From positions 1 to 59,652 of the forward strand of contig MWEK01000027.1 of assembly GCA_002070955.1 (NCBI GenBank): a DNA stretch of 59,652 nt. Reading direction: 5' to 3'. The position numbers were made by a program, and so were the translations under genes. Origin of the DNA: Planctomycetes bacterium ADurb.Bin069. Its GTDB lineage: Bacteria > Planctomycetota > UBA8108 > UBA8890 > UBA8898. The notes under the pieces were generated by a model. It was not told the DNA's origin. It did not search any database and saw only the letters and a list, made by a program, of their open reading frames with translations. Shown here piece after piece: positions 56,328 through 59,652 of the stretch (position 1 is the first letter of the stretch; every line of letters starts with the position of its first letter).

Positions 56328-58802
56328 ATGCGGGAATCGCGGGTGCGTCGCTGGGCGTCATGGTGCTGCTTCGCGTGCGCGTGCGCGGGCGGCGCGGCGG
56401 ACCTTCCGCCCGACCTGCGCGAGGTCGTCTTCGCGGTGCGGGCGCCCGGCACCGATCCCCACTGGTACGCGAACTTCGGGTATTGGAGTTCCGACGTCGC
56501 GCAGAAAATGTACGGCAAGGACGGTGGGCGGGTCTGCGCCGTCGACGTCCGGACCAAGACGTGCCGGGTGCTCCTCGACGATCCGCGGGGCGGCGTGCGC
56601 GACACCGCGGTCAGCCACGACGGGACCCGTATTCTCTGCTCCTATCGCAAGGGCGGCACGCACCACTACAACCTATACGAAATGCGCGCCGACGGTTCGG
56701 ACCTCAGACAGCTCACGAGCGGGCCCTACGACGACATCGAGGCCGCCTACCTTCCGAACGGGGACATTGTGTTCTGCTCTTCGCGCTGCCACCGCTGGGT
56801 GAGCTGCTGGCACACGCAGGTGGCCGTCATGTACCGGATGGATGCCGATGGCGGCGGCCTGCGGCCGATCTCGTGCAGCAACGAGCACGACAACACGCCC
56901 GCCGTGTTGCCGGACGGGCGCATCCTTTTCACCCGCTGGGAGTACATCGACCGCAACCAGGTGACGTTCCACCATCTCTGGACCGTCAATCCCGACGGCA
57001 CCGGCCAGATGACGTACTTCGGCAACATGCACCCGGGGATCGTCATGATCGATGCGAAACCGATCCCCGGCACCCACAAGGTCGCGGCGATCTTCTCGCC
57101 CGGACACGGCGCGACGGAGCATGTCGGCGCCCTCACGGTGCTGGACTGCAAGGCCGGCCCCGACGAGCGCGGCCGGGCGCGGAACGTTCCCGGCGCTCCC
57201 GGCTGGGTGCGCGACCCGTATCCGCTTTCGGAGCGGTTCTTCCTGGCCGCTCAGCGCCACGCGCTTTTGCTGGTGGATGCCCAGGCCCGCCGCTGCACGG
57301 AGCTTTACGCCCTCTCGGAGGACGACCGCGCCGCGGGTCTGGAGCTGCACGAGCCCTGGCCCCTGGCGCCGCGGCCGCGGGAGCGCGTGATCCCCGACCG
57401 CGTCGACCGGACGCAACCGACGGGGCGGCTCGTGCTCCAGGACGTGACGCGCGGCCGCGCGATGGAGGGCGTCGCGCCCGGAGAGATCGTGAAGCTGCTG
57501 GTGATCGAGTCGCTCCCCAAGCCGGTCAACTTCAGCGGCGGCCCGGATATGCTCTCGTGGCTCGGCACGTTCACGCTGGAGCGGATCCTGGGAACCGTGC
57601 CCGTCCTGCCCGACGGGTCGGCGTACTTCGAGCTCCCCGCCGAACGCCCGGTGTTCTTCGTGGCGCTCGATGCGCAGGATCGGTCGGTGAAGCGCATGCA
57701 GAGCTTCACCAGCGTGATGCCCGGGGAGACGACCGGCTGTGTCGGGTGCCACGAACCGCGGACGCTCGCCCCCGCGAACCGCGGCGCGCCCCTCGTGGCG
57801 GCGCTCAAGGCGCCGCCCAGCGCGCCGGCGCCCATCCAGGGCCTTCCTGACGTGATCGACTTCCCGCGGGACATCCAGCCGATTCTCGATGCGCGCTGCG
57901 CCGGATGCCACAACCCGAAGGACCGCCGGGGCGATGTCGTCCTGACGCGGGGCCGCGGCGTCACGTTCTCGCCCGCGTACTGGACCCTGATCGCGCGCAA
58001 CCAAGTCGCCGACGGCGCCAACGGCTACGGCAACCGGCCGCCGCGGACGATCGGCTCTTCCGCCAGTCCGCTCATGGGGAAGATCGACGGGAGCCACCAC
58101 GGCGTCGCGCTGCCGGAGAACGAGCGGCGCCTGATCTGGGCGTGGATCGAGACGGGCGCGACCTACGCGGGCACCTACGCCGCGCTGGGCACGGGCACGG
58201 TGTCGCCCGGGCCCGCCATGCGGGCCGTGCAGGAAGTCTTCGGCGAACGTTGCAGCGCCTGCCACGCGTTGTCCGACGAGGATGCCGCGGGCGGGAAAAT
58301 CGTCTTCCCCGCGGCGCCGCGGCACGGCCCGAACTGGCAGCGCGTGATCCTTCCGGACGACCCGGCGGCGCGGCTCGCCGCCGAGATCCTCTTCAACTTC
58401 CTGGACCCGGCGGCCTCGCCGGTGCTTCTAGGCCCGCTGGCCCGCGCCGCGGGCGGCTGGGGCACGTGCAACGGCGCCGTCCTGCGTCTCACGCGCCCTT
58501 CGGAGCGCGGTCCGGAGAATTCCACGCCCGTGTTCGCCGGCACCGACGATCCGGCTTATCGGAGAATTCTGGCGGGGATCGCGAAGGCGGGCGAGCACCT
58601 GCGCTCGGGCGCGTGCTTCGACATGCCGGACTTCAGGCCCAACCCGCACTACGTGCGCGAGATGCGGCGTTTCGGGATTCTGCCGCCCGTCCCCGATCCG
58701 GCGCGCGACACCTTCGATGGCTATGCGCTGGACCGCGCGTTCTGGCGGTCGCTGTGGTATCGCCCGCCGGCGGCCGCGGGCATGAACGCGGTGGGACAAT
58801 GA
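56328..58802 (+). CDS. Hydrazine-synthase-alpha-like triheme secreted protein
   Basis: 824 residues from ATG 56328 (GGGAGG upstream), exported by a short signal. The N-terminal ~330 residues have a beta-propeller pattern (VSHDGTRILCSYRKGGTHHY, YLPNGDIVFCSSRCHRWVS, LPDGRILFTRWEYIDRNQ). The middle region (LGTVPVLPDGSAYFELPAER, followed by MQSFTSVMPGE) matches the HZS-alpha middle domain. Heme sites are at residues 471 (CVGCH), 524 (CAGCH) and 642 (CSACH), the second within a PSCyt-like cytochrome module (FPRDIQPILDARCAGCH). Homologues are widespread in non-anammox Planctomycetota, so hydrazine synthesis is not implied. It is coupled to the next gene by ATGA. Confidence 0.83.
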   Translation: MRESRVRRWASWCCFACACAGGAADLPPDLREVVFAVRAPGTDPHWYANFGYWSSDVAQKMYGKDGGRVCAVDVRTKTCRVLLDDPRGGVRDTAVSHDGTRILCSYRKGGTHHYNLYEMRADGSDLRQLTSGPYDDIEAAYLPNGDIVFCSSRCHRWVSCWHTQVAVMYRMDADGGGLRPISCSNEHDNTPAVLPDGRILFTRWEYIDRNQVTFHHLWTVNPDGTGQMTYFGNMHPGIVMIDAKPIPGTHKVAAIFSPGHGATEHVGALTVLDCKAGPDERGRARNVPGAPGWVRDPYPLSERFFLAAQRHALLLVDAQARRCTELYALSEDDRAAGLELHEPWPLAPRPRERVIPDRVDRTQPTGRLVLQDVTRGRAMEGVAPGEIVKLLVIESLPKPVNFSGGPDMLSWLGTFTLERILGTVPVLPDGSAYFELPAERPVFFVALDAQDRSVKRMQSFTSVMPGETTGCVGCHEPRTLAPANRGAPLVAALKAPPSAPAPIQGLPDVIDFPRDIQPILDARCAGCHNPKDRRGDVVLTRGRGVTFSPAYWTLIARNQVADGANGYGNRPPRTIGSSASPLMGKIDGSHHGVALPENERRLIWAWIETGATYAGTYAALGTGTVSPGPAMRAVQEVFGERCSACHALSDEDAAGGKIVFPAAPRHGPNWQRVILPDDPAARLAAEILFNFLDPAASPVLLGPLARAAGGWGTCNGAVLRLTRPSERGPENSTPVFAGTDDPAYRRILAGIAKAGEHLRSGACFDMPDFRPNPHYVREMRRFGILPPVPDPARDTFDGYALDRAFWRSLWYRPPAAAGMNAVGQ

Positions 58803-59275
58803 AGCGCGCCGTGGCGGTGATCGGCGCCTCGCAGGCCGGCGCCGCGGAGCTCGAGCTCGCCCGGCGCGTGGGGACGTTGCTGGCGCGCGAAGGTCTCGCG
58901 GTGGTCTGCGGCGGTTTGGGAGGCGTCATGGCGGCCGCATGCGAGGGGGCGAAGGCCGCCGGAGGGATCACGGTGGGGATCCTGCCCGGGCGGGAGAAAC
59001 TCGCGGCCAACCCGTACGTAGACATCGCCCTCCCGACGGGGCTCGGCGAGGCCCGCAACGCGCTCGTCGCGCTGGCGGGCGACGCGGTGATCGCCATCGG
59101 CGGCGGCTTCGGCACGTTGAGCGAAATCGCCCTCGCCTTGCGGGCGGGGAAAACGGTGGCCGCTCTCGCCGGCTGGGAACTGGCCGAGACGCACATGGAG
59201 GGGGCGCCGTACCTGCGGGCGGCCACGCCCGAGGAGGCCGTCGCCGCGGCCGTCGCGGCCGTCGCGCGGGGGTGA
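58799..59275 (+). CDS. LOG-like / TIGR00725-type Rossmann protein
   Basis: 158 residues, cytoplasmic. It has VCGGLGGVMAAACEGAKAAG, GILPGREKLAANPY, GLGEARNALVALAGDAVIAIGGGFGTLSE and a closing helix. This is the PGGxGTxxE-type nucleotide-binding fold shared with cytokinin-activating LOG phosphoribohydrolases; the exact reaction of this small subgroup is not known. ATG 58799 overlaps the stop of the HZS-alpha-like gene, so it is cotranscribed, though a functional tie is not obvious. Confidence 0.85.
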   Translation: MKRAVAVIGASQAGAAELELARRVGTLLAREGLAVVCGGLGGVMAAACEGAKAAGGITVGILPGREKLAANPYVDIALPTGLGEARNALVALAGDAVIAIGGGFGTLSEIALALRAGKTVAALAGWELAETHMEGAPYLRAATPEEAVAAAVAAVARG

Positions 59276-59280
59276 ACCGC

Positions 59281-59346
59281 GGCCCCCGCCCCGATGGTGG
59301 GGGGCGAGGGCCGCGAGTGAACCGGAGCCGATGGTTGGGGCTCCGG
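59281..59346. terminator. Two consecutive hairpins sharing one loop sequence
   Basis: Hairpin 1 is at 59281-59312 (GGCCC/GGGCC plus CGCCCC/GGGGCG). Hairpin 2 is CCGGAGCC (59322-59329) with GGCTCCGG (59339-59346). Both apices contain CCGATGGT followed by G-runs. They separate the LOG-like gene from the convergent malic enzyme and have no T-tract. Confidence 0.5.
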
Positions 59347-59396
59347 CGGTTCGGGTGGCGCGGACGTCGAACCACTGGTCCGCAGCCGGTCGGCGG

Positions 59397-59652
59397 CTAG
59401 CCGGCGACCACGTTCTCGGCGGCCGCCGCGGCCATGACGGCATCGGCCACCATCCGGGCCAGGCCCGGGGTGAACGGGTCGGGCACGATCCGGCCGGCGT
59501 CCGCCCGGCCGGGCACGGCCGCGCAGATCGCGCCGGCCGCGGCCACCTTCATGCCCTCGGTGATCCGGGTGGCCGCGCAGTCGAGCGCGCCCAGGAAGAT
59601 GCCGGGGAACGCCAGGACGTTGTTGATCTGGTTCGGGAAGTCGCTGCGCCCG
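59397..59652 (-). CDS. Malic enzyme, C-terminal end (runs off right edge)
   Basis: The minus-strand frame from 59652 to the TAG at 59399-59397 is open for 84 codons. It reads [20 protein letters not shown], then [20 protein letters not shown], ending in AAENVVAG. The first segment is the highly conserved SGRSD(F/Y)PNQ(I/V)NN motif near the NAD site of malic enzymes, followed by the usual ALD...I...MK.AAA helix. The enzyme decarboxylates malate to pyruvate; the missing N-terminus lies to the right. Four of its five arginines use CGG, while nearby genes mix CGC and CGG; the sample is too small to prove foreign origin. Confidence 0.85.
   Translation of the reverse strand, partial: GRSDFPNQINNVLAFPGIFLGALDCAATRITEGMKVAAAGAICAAVPGRADAGRIVPDPFTPGLARMVADAVMAAAAAENVVAG

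Noticed and set aside
35192..58802. Anammox pathway
   Set aside because: Only an HZS-alpha-like and an HAO-like protein are present, 20 kb apart, without HzsB/C or ladderane genes; both families occur widely in non-anammox bacteria.

Overview
The window is about 59.6 kb of very GC-rich bacterial chromosome with dense gene packing. It holds 38 protein genes, two of them cut by the window edges. I saw no rRNA, tRNA or CRISPR array. The gene set points to a Planctomycetota-like (or closely related PVC/FCB-type environmental) heterotroph. The pointers are a giant lamin-tail/CotH/dockerin-like secreted protein, a DUF2961/GH172-like enzyme, a hydrazine-synthase-alpha-like cytochrome, an octaheme cytochrome, a DUF4388-HDOD protein and many signal-peptide glycosidases. 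This placement is inference from gene families, not from a marker gene.

Layout. 1-443: N-terminal part of a DDE transposase running off the left edge. 568-8549: a Tat-type amidohydrolase, a ferredoxin-fused aldo/keto reductase, a DAACS symporter (minus strand) with a calcium-loop-like insert, a GH127 arabinofuranosidase and a xylose-isomerase-like enzyme. 8562-20049: a minus-strand run of a lipoprotein, an outer-membrane-barrel candidate, GH16, a two-domain esterase, the LTD/CotH/dockerin protein and a zinc peptidase. 20625-24968: DUF2961 enzyme, a secreted beta-rich protein and a GH20-like enzyme. 25154-29117: a translationally coupled operon of a deoxyhypusine-synthase-like protein, a PfkB kinase and a sodium:solute symporter. 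29144-33297: two coupled secreted TIM-barrel-type proteins. 33465-36436: a MORN-like lipoprotein, an unknown secreted helical protein and an octaheme cytochrome c. 36449-39481: a HAD / LarA-like / SDR operon that looks like sugar-acid metabolism, divergent from a DegT-type aminotransferase. 40830-48938: a membrane-bound spermidine-synthase-like protein and a large secreted RHS protein with an unrecognised Cys-rich tip. 49007-59275: iron-dependent alcohol dehydrogenase, a Ser/Thr kinase, a beta-PGM-like HAD, DUF4388-HDOD, a lipoprotein, an aminotransferase, the HZS-alpha-like triheme protein and a LOG-like protein. 59397-59652: C-terminal end of a malic enzyme running off the right edge.

Together the genes suggest polysaccharide degradation at the cell surface (GH127, GH16, GH20-like, GH172-like, esterase), sodium-driven uptake, and sugar or sugar-acid isomerisation and oxidation inside the cell. 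Separate respiratory-type multiheme proteins are also present.

Reading the upstream regions side by side shows a recurring sigma70-like promoter, TTGNNN - 16 to 18 bases - (T/C)ANNAT, in front of most transcription units. In four cases the -10 box sits only 6 to 10 bases before an ATG with no good Shine-Dalgarno, which predicts leaderless mRNAs.
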